Source: Flammeovirgaceae bacterium SG7u.111
Lineage (GTDB): Bacteria; Bacteroidota; Bacteroidia; Cytophagales; Flammeovirgaceae
DNA length: 64,000 bases
Reading direction: 5' to 3'
Assembly: GCA_034044135.1 (NCBI GenBank)
Contig: CP139021.1
Coordinates: 1 to 64,000 of the forward strand
Positions 35,827-44,675 of the stretch are shown one piece after another; positions within the stretch are counted from its first letter, which is position 1, and each line of letters begins with the position of its first letter. Position numbers and translations under genes: made by a program. Below the pieces are notes generated by a model. The model was given only the letters and a program-made list of their open reading frames with translations. It was not told the origin of the DNA and searched no databases.

Positions 35827-38076
35827 TTATAGATTGAACCAATAAGTAAGCTTCGCAACAATAGCTCTGTTTTTGGTAGTGAAGTCGGTAGAATAGTAGT
35901 TGTCAGTGTACACCAAGTAGAAATCAGAAACAGGCTTAAAGCGGTATTGAAGCCTTGCATTGATGTTTACATTGTCAATTTGGTCATTATATTGGAAGAA
36001 GGTGGTGAGGAAAACACTTCGAGAAAAAGTGATATCGAACCTTGGCCCTACCAATATGATATTTCCACTAGAGTGTGGCTCAGGAAGGTTGATTTTATTG
36101 TAAGAAAAATTAAGAGAAGCAATTCCAAAAGGCTGGAAACGGTAATTGATATCTCCTTTGATACTGAAAAGATCACCATTGTAATATTCTCCCAAAATAG
36201 TTTCAGCAGCAAAATAAAATTTCTTGCGCTGGTCAGAACTGAAGCTGCCGCCAACACTCGAATAGCTGTGGTCGGATCCCTCTGGCAAAGGAACCCCGCC
36301 AGATCTGGTAGGATCAAAATCTCTAAATAGGTATGTGTATTCATTTTGCACACCTAGGTTCATGCTAGCATTATTGGCAAAGCGGAACTCATAAAAAAGG
36401 GTGTACCTATGATCTGTTTTACCATAAGTTTCATTCCAAATATATTCAGCTTCTATGCCAGGACCATGCTTAGCAATTTTGTTGTTTGGGTAAAAGGTAT
36501 ATTGAGCTGTAGGTGCAAGCCTTTTATAATCTTTACGAGGAGCAAACCCAACCTCTGGGTTAAAGTTTTTCCCCACTATTTGGTGGTTCCACTCTAACCT
36601 GACCGCAGGGCTGTTGTATATTAAATTTGCACCATGGGAAAAAGCGTCTTTATTATTTTCTGTAGAAAAAGATTGATGGTAAAAAAATTTACCTGTCCAT
36701 TTATTATCCTGAGAAGCGAGATTATAGTCGATACCGGCGAGCCTGTTGTAGTTGTTACTGGCAATGCCAGGAGTTAAGGTGGAGTCCCCATCAAACACAT
36801 GTGTTGCCTGCTTGTTAATTCCGATAATAGAGATATTAGAACGGGCAAAAACCTGTCGTTGAAGAGCCAAAACAGAGTAATTGTAACCAGGTTGGGAGAT
36901 AGAAGCATCTTTGGCTGTTTGCATGTTCATCACACCCATCCTCCATTTTTCATTTACTCTTCCGCTAAGGCGTGCCCCATAGTGAATTGGGTTTTGAACA
37001 TTAACCCCCGTATTTGGATCAAGGGCAATTCCAATTCTTCTAGAGAAGAAAGGCCTAATTCTCGACGATCCGAACGAGGCAAAAATATCTTGGTTTTCGA
37101 GAAAAAACTGACGGCGTTCAGGATAAAATAGTTCGAAGCGGGTCAGGTTTGTTTGCTGGACATCCGCTTCAACCTGCGAAAAATCTGGATTAATAGTGAG
37201 GTCAAGGTTTAAAGAGGGTGTAATACCAATTTTAGCATCTCCCCCAAAGTTGAACTTATTTTCTGACTCACCGTCCTCTATATAATCGGTGACAGACGAA
37301 CCTGACACATATGGGATAAGCGCGATATTAGGTCCGGGCTTTTCAAGCGGTTCTTCAAAAATTATATCTCCCGAAAATGCTACAGAAATTATACTCTGAT
37401 TTCTTGGAATCATCCCCCAAGATGATTGCTCTGCAGTTTTGCTATCTATACGAAAAAAATTAGCTTTCCATATCTGTGAGCCTCCTTGGTAGCGCAAGGT
37501 CTTGAAAGGAATTGCCATTTCTGCTGTCCAATATCCTTCGTGCATTTTTGCTCCAGAAAACCACTTGTTGTCCCAAGAAAGGTCAAACCCAGAACTACCT
37601 CCCGATCCACCCGAAAGCCCAGATACCAATGCTTCTCGTTGAACACCAAATGGGTTTATTCCAAACAACATACCATTGGTTTGGTCTTGGAAAGGGTCGA
37701 AGACTACAGAAACCAAATCGTTGTGCGTTCCACTAAAATCTCTTCGTAAAGATGTAGTAACCCAAGGCCCAGGTTTAGGGTCTATAACCTTAAACGCGAC
37801 ATATATAAACTGTTTGTCGTAGGTAATCATCACCTCAGTACTTGTTTCCGACTTTAGGGAGTCCATTGGGAAGTGTTGCCAGAAACTTTTAGTACGGGCA
37901 GTATTTTGCCAAGTTGGGTCATCTAGCACTCCATCAACTTTTATTTTTTCAGAGGTTTTCTTCACTTTAAGTAAGGGTCTAATACTTTTGGTAGACTGCC
38001 CAAATGAACGGTGAAAATCTAGTGATAAAAAGGTACATACAAGGGCGACTAAGTAGAAGAATTTACTCACTATCAT
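35827..38076 (-). CDS. DUF5916 family outer membrane protein with CBM9-like domain
   Basis: A secreted 749-residue protein starting with a signal peptide (to about FGQ, residue 27). Residues about 35-230 resemble the family 9 carbohydrate-binding-like domain (KVDGVLDDPTWQNTA, FIYVAFKVIDPKP, AEMAIPFKTLRY). The rest matches DUF5916, with FYPERRQFFLENQDIF and many beta strands ending YRFKPVSDFYLVYTDNY...LTYWFNL, the aromatic end typical of an outer-membrane barrel. Substrate and function are unknown. It stands alone on the minus strand. Confidence 0.85.
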   Translation of the reverse strand: MIVSKFFYLVALVCTFLSLDFHRSFGQSTKSIRPLLKVKKTSEKIKVDGVLDDPTWQNTARTKSFWQHFPMDSLKSETSTEVMITYDKQFIYVAFKVIDPKPGPWVTTSLRRDFSGTHNDLVSVVFDPFQDQTNGMLFGINPFGVQREALVSGLSGGSGGSSGFDLSWDNKWFSGAKMHEGYWTAEMAIPFKTLRYQGGSQIWKANFFRIDSKTAEQSSWGMIPRNQSIISVAFSGDIIFEEPLEKPGPNIALIPYVSGSSVTDYIEDGESENKFNFGGDAKIGITPSLNLDLTINPDFSQVEADVQQTNLTRFELFYPERRQFFLENQDIFASFGSSRIRPFFSRRIGIALDPNTGVNVQNPIHYGARLSGRVNEKWRMGVMNMQTAKDASISQPGYNYSVLALQRQVFARSNISIIGINKQATHVFDGDSTLTPGIASNNYNRLAGIDYNLASQDNKWTGKFFYHQSFSTENNKDAFSHGANLIYNSPAVRLEWNHQIVGKNFNPEVGFAPRKDYKRLAPTAQYTFYPNNKIAKHGPGIEAEYIWNETYGKTDHRYTLFYEFRFANNASMNLGVQNEYTYLFRDFDPTRSGGVPLPEGSDHSYSSVGGSFSSDQRKKFYFAAETILGEYYNGDLFSIKGDINYRFQPFGIASLNFSYNKINLPEPHSSGNIILVGPRFDITFSRSVFLTTFFQYNDQIDNVNINARLQYRFKPVSDFYLVYTDNYYSTDFTTKNRAIVAKLTYWFNL

Positions 38077-38481
38077 TAAAAAGGTTTATGAATAAAATAG
38101 GGGAGCTAGTACAAAAAATAATAGAACTGAAGTCGGTTGACCCAGTTTGCTGTGGTATAAAGGAAGGTGGTATGACAAAAATAATGAATTAATAAAACAA
38201 AAGGACTCAGGAAGGCTAAATGGCGACAGAATGGTCATAGTAAAATACAAGATGTATGCTTAACCTTATTAGGCACATTCCTTCACCTAGTCTACAAGCC
38301 GTTTATAAGGATTTATACGATAAAAATCGTAGTAAAATTTGCCATTACGATAGATGTCGTATATAATTGTATTACGATAACTGTCGTATAAAGTCTCTTG
38401 GATACAGTTTGTCAAGGGACAAAAGGAAAATTGATCTAGTGTTTTTAGATATAAACTACCATCCTTTAATAATTTGAAAAT
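38077..38481. other. 405-base intergenic region between divergent genes
   Basis: No gene is supported here; the 62-codon plus-strand frame at 38004-38192 overlaps the DUF5916 start and looks like nothing known. The right half carries three palindromes (38316-38388). On the minus strand TATTTTTG (38176-38183, reverse complement) could be a -7 box for the DUF5916 gene, without a clear -33. Confidence 0.5.
38316..38388. promoter_or_regulatory. Triple palindromic operator for the BlaI-type repressor
   Basis: Three 16-base palindromes of the form TACGAT-N4-(A/G)TCGTA lie at 38316-38331, 38346-38361 and 38373-38388, with centres 30 and 27 bases apart. The first is perfect; the other two differ at one position of the right arm. 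They precede a BlaI/MecI-type gene whose family binds such dyads (TACA...TGTA in staphylococci). Binding by the adjacent gene product is inference. Confidence 0.7.
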
Positions 38482-38874
38482 ATGGCTAAAAAGGAAAAAT
38501 CATTAAAACCTACTGAAGCGGAGCTAGAAGTGCTACAGGTACTTTGGTCGGAGGGAGCTTCAACGGTGAGGTTTGTTCATGAAAAAATAAACGAAACCAA
38601 AGAAGTAGGCTACACCACCACGCTCAAAATCCTTCAAAATATGCTGGAAAAAGGCTTGGTTATGAGGGACGAGCAAAGTAGAACACATATTTATAAAGCT
38701 GCCGTGGCGGAACAAGATATCCAGAAAAAACTGCTTGACCGCTTCCTCGAAACCACATTTGGAGGCTCGGCACTGAAACTTGTAATGCAGGCCTTGGGCA
38801 ACAATACTACAACACAAGACGAACTAGCTCAAATCAGAGAATTTCTTAACGAAAAAGAAGGAGGTAAAAAATGA
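38482..38874 (+). CDS. BlaI/MecI/CopY family transcriptional repressor
   Basis: A winged-helix repressor of 130 residues. LKPTEAELEVLQVLWSEGASTVRFVHEKI and YTTTLKILQNMLEKGLV form the DNA-binding domain, and the C-terminal half is the dimerisation region, which in staphylococcal BlaI is cut on induction. It overlaps the M56 peptidase gene by four bases (ATGA) and is preceded by three matching palindromes. No beta-lactamase gene is nearby, so the target is probably the operon itself and unknown remote genes. Confidence 0.93.
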   Translation: MAKKEKSLKPTEAELEVLQVLWSEGASTVRFVHEKINETKEVGYTTTLKILQNMLEKGLVMRDEQSRTHIYKAAVAEQDIQKKLLDRFLETTFGGSALKLVMQALGNNTTTQDELAQIREFLNEKEGGKK

Positions 38875-41108
38875 ATCTCATAGAAAAACTACTCTCGTCG
38901 GAAGTTGTACAGGCACTTGGTTGGGCCATTTTGCATTCTTTATGGCAAGGATTTTTAGTTGCCCTTATTTTAGGAGTGCTCATGCTGCTGTTGCACAAGC
39001 ATTCTTCTACAGTGAGGTATTTCGTGTCGGTTACAGCACTTGTAACCGTGCTTTTGCTCTCAGCGGTTACCTTCTTTGGCTTATATGATTCGCTTAGGCA
39101 GCCTCTACCAAAAGGCGATGTTTCCGTTAAGTACAAAATTATTCCGAATATAGGTGAAGGGCATACCTATTACCAAATTCCTAAAGAGGGTGGATTTTGG
39201 ACTTCTTTAACTTCTTTTATCGATTATTTCAATATGCACCTTCCGCTCATAGTCACTATTTGGCTTGTTGGGGTAGCGGTACTAGCTTTGAGGTTACTCG
39301 GAGGCTTGGCTTATGCTCAGCGATTGAAATCGTATCGTACCAAAATGCTAGGGGAGGCTTGGCAAGCAAAGCTTAAGAAGATGGCAAATCACCTGCGTAT
39401 AAAACAGGAAATAGAGCTATTAGAATCATGTTTTGTCAAAGTCCCCATGGTAATCGGGCATTTGAAGCCCGTGGTTTTGCTGCCTGTAGGTACGGTTACA
39501 GGGCTTTCAGTGGAGCAAGTGGAGGCTATTTTGGCACACGAGCTAGCCCACATTTCCCGCAACGATTACTTGGTAAATATTTTCCAGTCAGTGGTAGATT
39601 TGATATTTTTCTATCACCCTGGGGTTTGGTGGATTTCTGCCAACATCAGGTCCGAAAGGGAAAACTGCTGCGATGACATTGCAGTAAGCCTTAGCGACGA
39701 TCGCCTTGCGGTGGCAAAAGCTCTAACCAACTTGCAAACTATTACGTGGAGTGCCCCAAATATGGCGATGGCGGCTACAGGCAAGAGTGGAAAGTTATTC
39801 AATAGAGTAAAAAGATTGGTTGAGGCAAAAAGTACCAACCCAACTTTCAAAGAAGGATTTATTGCCGCATGCGTGTTGATGGTAAGTATTCTGAGCTTGT
39901 CCTTCAACGCTAGCTCAAACTATGAAAGCAACCCTGAAGAACCGACTCAAGTATGGGTAGAAAAAGAAATGCCATTTCTTGCTACTACTGTGACCTCAGA
40001 ATCAGAAGTACCTGAGGCAATTGCACCTGAAATAGTAGAAAAAGAAAATAAAAGCGCAACAACGGTAGCAAGTTCGAAGGTAGAAGTGGTAAACGGTGAA
40101 ATAGGTGTTGCCACTGCTATTTTGCCTGCACCGGTGGGAATTGCCTCTAAAATGGCCTACCCAATTATAGTGGGAAGCGATACTACCAAAAACAAATATT
40201 GGTACAGGGCAAACCAAACACTAAGCACTACGCTCAAAAATGGCAAATATGCTTTTATTCGCTATGATGAAAAGGGAGAAATAGCCGAAATGTTTGTAGA
40301 AGGAAAAAAGGTAAGCAAGAAAAAGTTTGCCGAATATGAGCCAATGCTGAAAAAAAACGTGTGGGCAAATGATTTCCAAAGGGCTCAACATGAAAGGGAG
40401 CGCGCAGTCGCTAATGCTTTGAGAGAAGCGAAACGAGAAACTGCTAGGGCACAAATGGAGACAGAAAGAGCAGTAAATAGGGCAATGCGAGAGGTGGAAA
40501 GGGAAACTGCAAGAGCAAAAGTTGAATGGAGCGAGCACGAGGAAGAGTGGCAGGAGGCCATGGCAGAAAGCAGAGAGGCAATGGCAGAAGGAAGAGAGGC
40601 TTGGCACGAAGCAATGGAAGAACTAAGAGAGATGAATATTGAGCTTTCCGACAGCATGAACGTGAATTTTGTGATGCCTGTTATTCCCAACTTTGTTTTT
40701 GCCGACTCAGGTATAGTCTGGAATGGGGTAGCTGTAGGAATCGATGCTGCATTGCAAAGCTTAGAAGCTCTTGAAGGGCTAGAAGCATTGGAGGGTTTGG
40801 AAGGCTTAGCGGAGTTAGCCGAATTAGAAGAGTTAAAAAATTTGCATGAGTTCAGTAATGGAGCGAATTACAGAAGTTGGTCGTACGGAGGTATGCAGAA
40901 AAGTTTACTAGATGCGCTCAGAAGTGATGGTTTTGAGCCAAAGAGCAATGGTGAGTACAAATTTGATATAGATGGAGAAAGGCTATTGGTGAATGGGAAA
41001 AAGCAGTCAGATGAGGTGTACCAGAGATATAAAGAAATACTTGAGCAGGAAACGGGGAATGATTTGGATGAAGGAATGCACTACATTTTGACAATAGAAG
41101 AAGATTGA
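38871..41108 (+). CDS. M56 family (BlaR1-like) membrane metallopeptidase
   Basis: A sensor-peptidase of 745 residues. Four membrane segments flank the zinc motif HELAH (223-227), with the downstream ENCCDD segment providing the third-ligand region. In BlaR1 this domain triggers loss of the repressor. Beyond the last membrane segment (about 320-340) the C-terminal half is not a penicillin-binding sensor; it has a linker, an Arg/Glu-rich predicted coiled coil (about 502-590), a Leu-Glu repeat (about 626-658) and a short globular end (YKEILEQETGNDLDEG). Signal and substrate are unknown. Confidence 0.9.
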   Translation: MNLIEKLLSSEVVQALGWAILHSLWQGFLVALILGVLMLLLHKHSSTVRYFVSVTALVTVLLLSAVTFFGLYDSLRQPLPKGDVSVKYKIIPNIGEGHTYYQIPKEGGFWTSLTSFIDYFNMHLPLIVTIWLVGVAVLALRLLGGLAYAQRLKSYRTKMLGEAWQAKLKKMANHLRIKQEIELLESCFVKVPMVIGHLKPVVLLPVGTVTGLSVEQVEAILAHELAHISRNDYLVNIFQSVVDLIFFYHPGVWWISANIRSERENCCDDIAVSLSDDRLAVAKALTNLQTITWSAPNMAMAATGKSGKLFNRVKRLVEAKSTNPTFKEGFIAACVLMVSILSLSFNASSNYESNPEEPTQVWVEKEMPFLATTVTSESEVPEAIAPEIVEKENKSATTVASSKVEVVNGEIGVATAILPAPVGIASKMAYPIIVGSDTTKNKYWYRANQTLSTTLKNGKYAFIRYDEKGEIAEMFVEGKKVSKKKFAEYEPMLKKNVWANDFQRAQHERERAVANALREAKRETARAQMETERAVNRAMREVERETARAKVEWSEHEEEWQEAMAESREAMAEGREAWHEAMEELREMNIELSDSMNVNFVMPVIPNFVFADSGIVWNGVAVGIDAALQSLEALEGLEALEGLEGLAELAELEELKNLHEFSNGANYRSWSYGGMQKSLLDALRSDGFEPKSNGEYKFDIDGERLLVNGKKQSDEVYQRYKEILEQETGNDLDEGMHYILTIEED

Positions 41109-41172
41109 GGCGAACCCTATCATTAGTTCTTGCGTTCTAATAGCAAAGTCATAACGCCCAATTTGACTGTAT

Positions 41173-41209
41173 AAAGCCTCCAGCCCTTGAAAGGGCTGGG
41201 GCTTTTTGC
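41173..41209. terminator. Terminator between convergent M56 and dsbD genes
   Basis: AAAGCC-T-CCAGCCCTT (from 41173) pairs with AAGGGCTGG-G-GGCTTT, with a two-base loop, then T residues to 41207. The stem is GC-rich and the flanking A and T runs allow use from either strand. Confidence 0.8.
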
Positions 41210-41230
41210 ATTTTATACCTTTGGTCAAAA

Positions 41231-43378
41231 CTATTTTACCGCCAATTGCTTTTGGCGGGTCTCAAATTCCTTCAAGCCACTGTCAAGAAAGTCTACAAAA
41301 TTCTGAACTTCCAAGTCAAATGCTTTAGGTTTTGCTAAAAGTTCTCCTTTATGGTCAAGAAGTAAATAGAACGGTTGAGCATTGTTTTTAAATTTACTAA
41401 TTTGCCAATCTGCATTTACCTCGCCCAAAGTCTTTTTCACTTTTCCATCGTACGAAGAAGTTACCCATTCACTTTCAGGTAAAAGCGTACGGTCATCCAC
41501 ATACAGTGCAACTACTACATATTCATTTTTCAAACGCTTAAGTACAGGCGTTTCTCCCCATACATTGTCTTCCATTTTTCGGCAGTTCACGCAACCATGC
41601 CCCGTAAAATCAATAAATATTGGTTTGCCTTCCGCTTTTGCTGCTGCCATTCCTTCTTCTAGGTCAAAATAACCTTGTATTCCGTGTGGAAAATGAAGTT
41701 TATCAGCATATTTTCTTTTCGAATAATTACTAGCAGTAGTCACATTGCTCTGAGAAGTTGAGCTACTTCCAGCATTTTCCCGTATCGTTTTTACTAAGTC
41801 AAACTCGTGGGTGGTCTGAGGAGGTAGGTAGCCCGAAAGCAACTTTAAAGGAGCGCCAAACAAACCTGGTAAAAGGTAGATGACAAAAGTAAAAGATACT
41901 ACAGCCAATAACATGCGTGGTATAGGGACAATTTCAAGTTTGCTATCGTGTGGTAGCCTGATGTAGCCTAAAAGGTAAAGCCCTAAAGAAAGCGCAATGG
42001 CTGCCCAAATGGCAATATATACGTATCTGTCCAATATTCCCCAGTGGTAAACTTGGTCGGCTACGCTCAGAAATTTAAAGGCGAGGGCAAGTTCTACAAA
42101 CCCCAAAACCACTTTTACCGAATTCATCCATCCACCCGATTTTGGCATTTTGCTGAGCCAAGAAGGGAAAAATGCTAAAAAGGTAAATGGTATGGCAAAA
42201 GCGAGAGAAAAGGCAAACATTCCGGCAACGGGCTTCACAAATGCACCACCGGCCGATTCTACTAAAATACTCCCTACAATTGGTCCTGTACATGAAAATG
42301 AAACTAACACGAGTGTAAATGCCATAAAAAATGGTGCTAAAACACCACCTTTGTCAGCCTGCCTATCCATCGAATTGACCAATTTACTTGGCAATACTAT
42401 TTCGAACATTCCGAAGAAGGAAAGCGCAAAAATGAAGAAGATTGCAAAGAAAAGAAGGTTAGGAAGCCAGTGAGTACTGAGGAAATTTGCCGCTGCTGGA
42501 CCAAAAATTTTCGCTACAATCGCTCCAATTACGGTGTAGATCAAAATGATGGAAATACCATAAGTAAGCGCTTGGAAAATATTTTTAGCCTTAGGTTGGT
42601 TAGGCTTGTTAAAAAAGGAAACAGTCATGGGAACCATTGGGAAAACGCAAGGAGTAAGAATTGCGGCAAGACCTCCTAAGAAAGCGATTACCATAAATCC
42701 CCAAACCGACTCGCCCTCTTCCGACATGTCGGCACTAAACTCTTGAGCTTCTTCTATGCTTTCAATCGCCTCGCCTGAATCTCCAGGAACGACAACCTGA
42801 TCTTCTTTTACCTCTTTAGGTTCAGGTGTTATTTTTTCCAACTTTTCTTCAGGAGCTGGAGTTTCATCTCCTCCATTACCTACCTTCAGCTTATTAAAAG
42901 TGAAGTCTTCGCTGGCAGGGATACATTTTCCATCAATATCAGAGCAAACTTGGTAGGAAACAGATGCTTTTACGCTAAAATTTTTAGAAAGGACTTTTAC
43001 CTTTTGTTTGAATACCCCTTCTCCTTTGAAGTAAGTATATTCTCCACCCCAAATCTCTTCATCAAACTTTTTACTTGGATTAATAGGTGTAATGCCTCCA
43101 ACTAGTTCGTAACTATCATTTGGTTCAAAAGAAAACTCTGTGACCATGGGACCTAAATCAGGATCAAAGTCTGATGAATACAAGTACCAATCTTTTATAA
43201 TACTAGCTGTAAAAACTAGCTCAACGGTTTCCCCAACTTGGGCTTCTTTGGTTGAGATATTGCTATCCCACGTAGCTGGTTCAAGTATTTGGTTAGGAAG
43301 GTCAAATTGTGCGAAGCCTTTGGAGGCAGTCAATAGTACTAAAAATAGAAGAAAAACTGTTTGTCTCATTACTGTCAA
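41231..43378 (-). CDS. dsbD: DsbD-type protein-disulfide reductase (CcdA-thioredoxin fusion)
   Basis: Passes electrons from cytoplasmic thioredoxin across the membrane to periplasmic partners. The 715-residue protein has a signal peptide, a DsbC-like N-terminal domain (about 25-165, with QVCSDIDGKCIPA), an acidic linker, a CcdA-type membrane domain with cysteines in LTPCVFPMVP and SFSCTGPIVGS, and a C-terminal thioredoxin domain with CVNC in FTGHGCVNCRKMEDNVW. All three redox pairs are present. It may serve the cytochrome c pathway that also needs ccmF at 15714. Confidence 0.93.
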   Translation of the reverse strand: MTVMRQTVFLLFLVLLTASKGFAQFDLPNQILEPATWDSNISTKEAQVGETVELVFTASIIKDWYLYSSDFDPDLGPMVTEFSFEPNDSYELVGGITPINPSKKFDEEIWGGEYTYFKGEGVFKQKVKVLSKNFSVKASVSYQVCSDIDGKCIPASEDFTFNKLKVGNGGDETPAPEEKLEKITPEPKEVKEDQVVVPGDSGEAIESIEEAQEFSADMSEEGESVWGFMVIAFLGGLAAILTPCVFPMVPMTVSFFNKPNQPKAKNIFQALTYGISIILIYTVIGAIVAKIFGPAAANFLSTHWLPNLLFFAIFFIFALSFFGMFEIVLPSKLVNSMDRQADKGGVLAPFFMAFTLVLVSFSCTGPIVGSILVESAGGAFVKPVAGMFAFSLAFAIPFTFLAFFPSWLSKMPKSGGWMNSVKVVLGFVELALAFKFLSVADQVYHWGILDRYVYIAIWAAIALSLGLYLLGYIRLPHDSKLEIVPIPRMLLAVVSFTFVIYLLPGLFGAPLKLLSGYLPPQTTHEFDLVKTIRENAGSSSTSQSNVTTASNYSKRKYADKLHFPHGIQGYFDLEEGMAAAKAEGKPIFIDFTGHGCVNCRKMEDNVWGETPVLKRLKNEYVVVALYVDDRTLLPESEWVTSSYDGKVKKTLGEVNADWQISKFKNNAQPFYLLLDHKGELLAKPKAFDLEVQNFVDFLDSGLKEFETRQKQLAVK

Positions 43379-43585
43379 AATATTTTATGCGGTTGTGGTT
43401 GTTGACAAAGGAAACCAAGGGATTCCCAATGCAGTTCATTTTACGATATTTGATCGAGCCAAGAAAGGTAAGTTTTCTTGGGGATATAAAGGTAACTCAT
43501 TTGTTAGAGGGTTTTTGCCACTTTTCCATCTATTCGATTTTTTTATAAAAAGGGGGGCATGCCAGCTTAATCAAGTATTTAAGAA

Positions 43586-43738
43586 TTAAGCAGATTCTTT
43601 TCCGCTTTTTTCTTGTTGGCACTTTTTCCCCTTCATATGAAGTTTTCTGTTTTGCTTGTAGTCTAGGTAATAACCAACAAGGGGAAAAATTGTACTCCCG
43701 ACTATAATGAAAATGACTAAATAAACGGTTGTGCTCAT
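43586..43738 (-). CDS. Small single-pass membrane protein (50 residues)
   Basis: Read directly from the minus strand: MSTTVYLVIFIIVGSTIFPL followed by VGYYLDYKQNRKLHMKGKKC and a charged end QQEKSGKESA. Residues 3-26 form a membrane helix, and the tail is basic. No homologue is recognised. It is downstream of nothing obvious and lies 207 bases upstream of the dsbD start on the same strand, so it may be co-transcribed with dsbD. The ATG is preceded by an A-rich stretch typical for this genome. Confidence 0.5.
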   Translation of the reverse strand: MSTTVYLVIFIIVGSTIFPLVGYYLDYKQNRKLHMKGKKCQQEKSGKESA

Positions 43739-43863
43739 GTTTTTTTGTGTTTAGGTTGTAAAGTTAAGCTTTTGAAATGGCAGGGTCTAATGCTAAAACA
43801 AAAAGTTGGACTAGAGGTTTAGTAGCTAACTAGGCAAATGGTTTTATTTTTAGCTTCAGAAAA

Positions 43864-44592
43864 ATGTCAAATACCTCATTATCTTCAGGAAAGAAACTTG
43901 TTATGGTTGCTCAGAGGCAATTAGCCTCCTTACCCAACATTTCTATCCAGAGAGGGGCTTTAGGCTTCCTATTCGCCTTGCATTTTTTTGGTGTTTTGGG
44001 TATTCATGTGCCTTTTATGGCCGAAAGCTTAAGACAGTTGACTCCTTTCGAATCGTTTCTTTCTCTTACCCCGCTCAACCTCCTCTTGACCTGCGGCATA
44101 TTGTTGCTTTTCCACAAGGAATGGAATAAAAATTTTGTCACATTTATTCTCCTTTGTGTATCTGTAGGCTTTTTTATTGAGCTTCTAGGTGTCTCAACTG
44201 GTTTGGTGTTTGGCGAGTACGAGTACGGGGGGGTGCTGGGTCCAAAGTTGTGGGGAACTCCTCCCATGATTGGTGTAAACTGGCTAATCCTCGTGTATGC
44301 ATCTGGTTCCATTGTCTCCGGTTTGCCAGTGGGCAATTGGGCAAAAGCAGCAATGGGAGCTGCGCTCATGGTAGGCTTGGATGTGCTTATAGAGCCTGTT
44401 GCCATGCATTTTGGATTTTGGTATTGGGTAAATAATACGGTGCCAATGCTAAATTACCTTGCTTGGTTTGCGGTTTCCTTCGTACTTGTTTTTGCATTTC
44501 TAAAACTGAAGTTTAACAAAAAAAATAAGGCAGCTATTTACGTATTTCTTGCCCAGTTAGGTTTTTTCGCAGCCAATCTCCTATTAATGTAG
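43864..44592 (+). CDS. Carotenoid biosynthesis protein (DUF422/CruF-like)
   Basis: An integral membrane protein of 242 residues with about seven hydrophobic segments. FIELLGVSTGLVFGEYEYGGVLGPKLWGTP and the following GVNWLILVYAS, DVLIEPVAMHFGFWYW are characteristic of the carotenoid hydratase or CruF-like family, which modifies carotenoid ends. Other carotenoid genes are not adjacent, so its exact reaction is uncertain. The first 30 residues are polar and may contain a later true start. Confidence 0.85.
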   Translation: MSNTSLSSGKKLVMVAQRQLASLPNISIQRGALGFLFALHFFGVLGIHVPFMAESLRQLTPFESFLSLTPLNLLLTCGILLLFHKEWNKNFVTFILLCVSVGFFIELLGVSTGLVFGEYEYGGVLGPKLWGTPPMIGVNWLILVYASGSIVSGLPVGNWAKAAMGAALMVGLDVLIEPVAMHFGFWYWVNNTVPMLNYLAWFAVSFVLVFAFLKLKFNKKNKAAIYVFLAQLGFFAANLLLM

Positions 44593-44675
44593 TGCATATT
44601 TCCTTGTAAATGTCCAAGGTTTTCTAGGCTTTCTTATATTTACGATACAACTACAAGAAATCAACAACTCGTATC

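Noticed and set aside
38004-38192. Plus-strand 62-codon frame at the head of the DUF5916 gene
   Set aside because: It overlaps the start of a well-supported gene and resembles no protein.
43140-43589. Plus-strand 149-codon frame over the 5' end of dsbD
   Set aside because: It is mostly antisense to the well-supported dsbD gene; the downstream tail has no recognisable domain.
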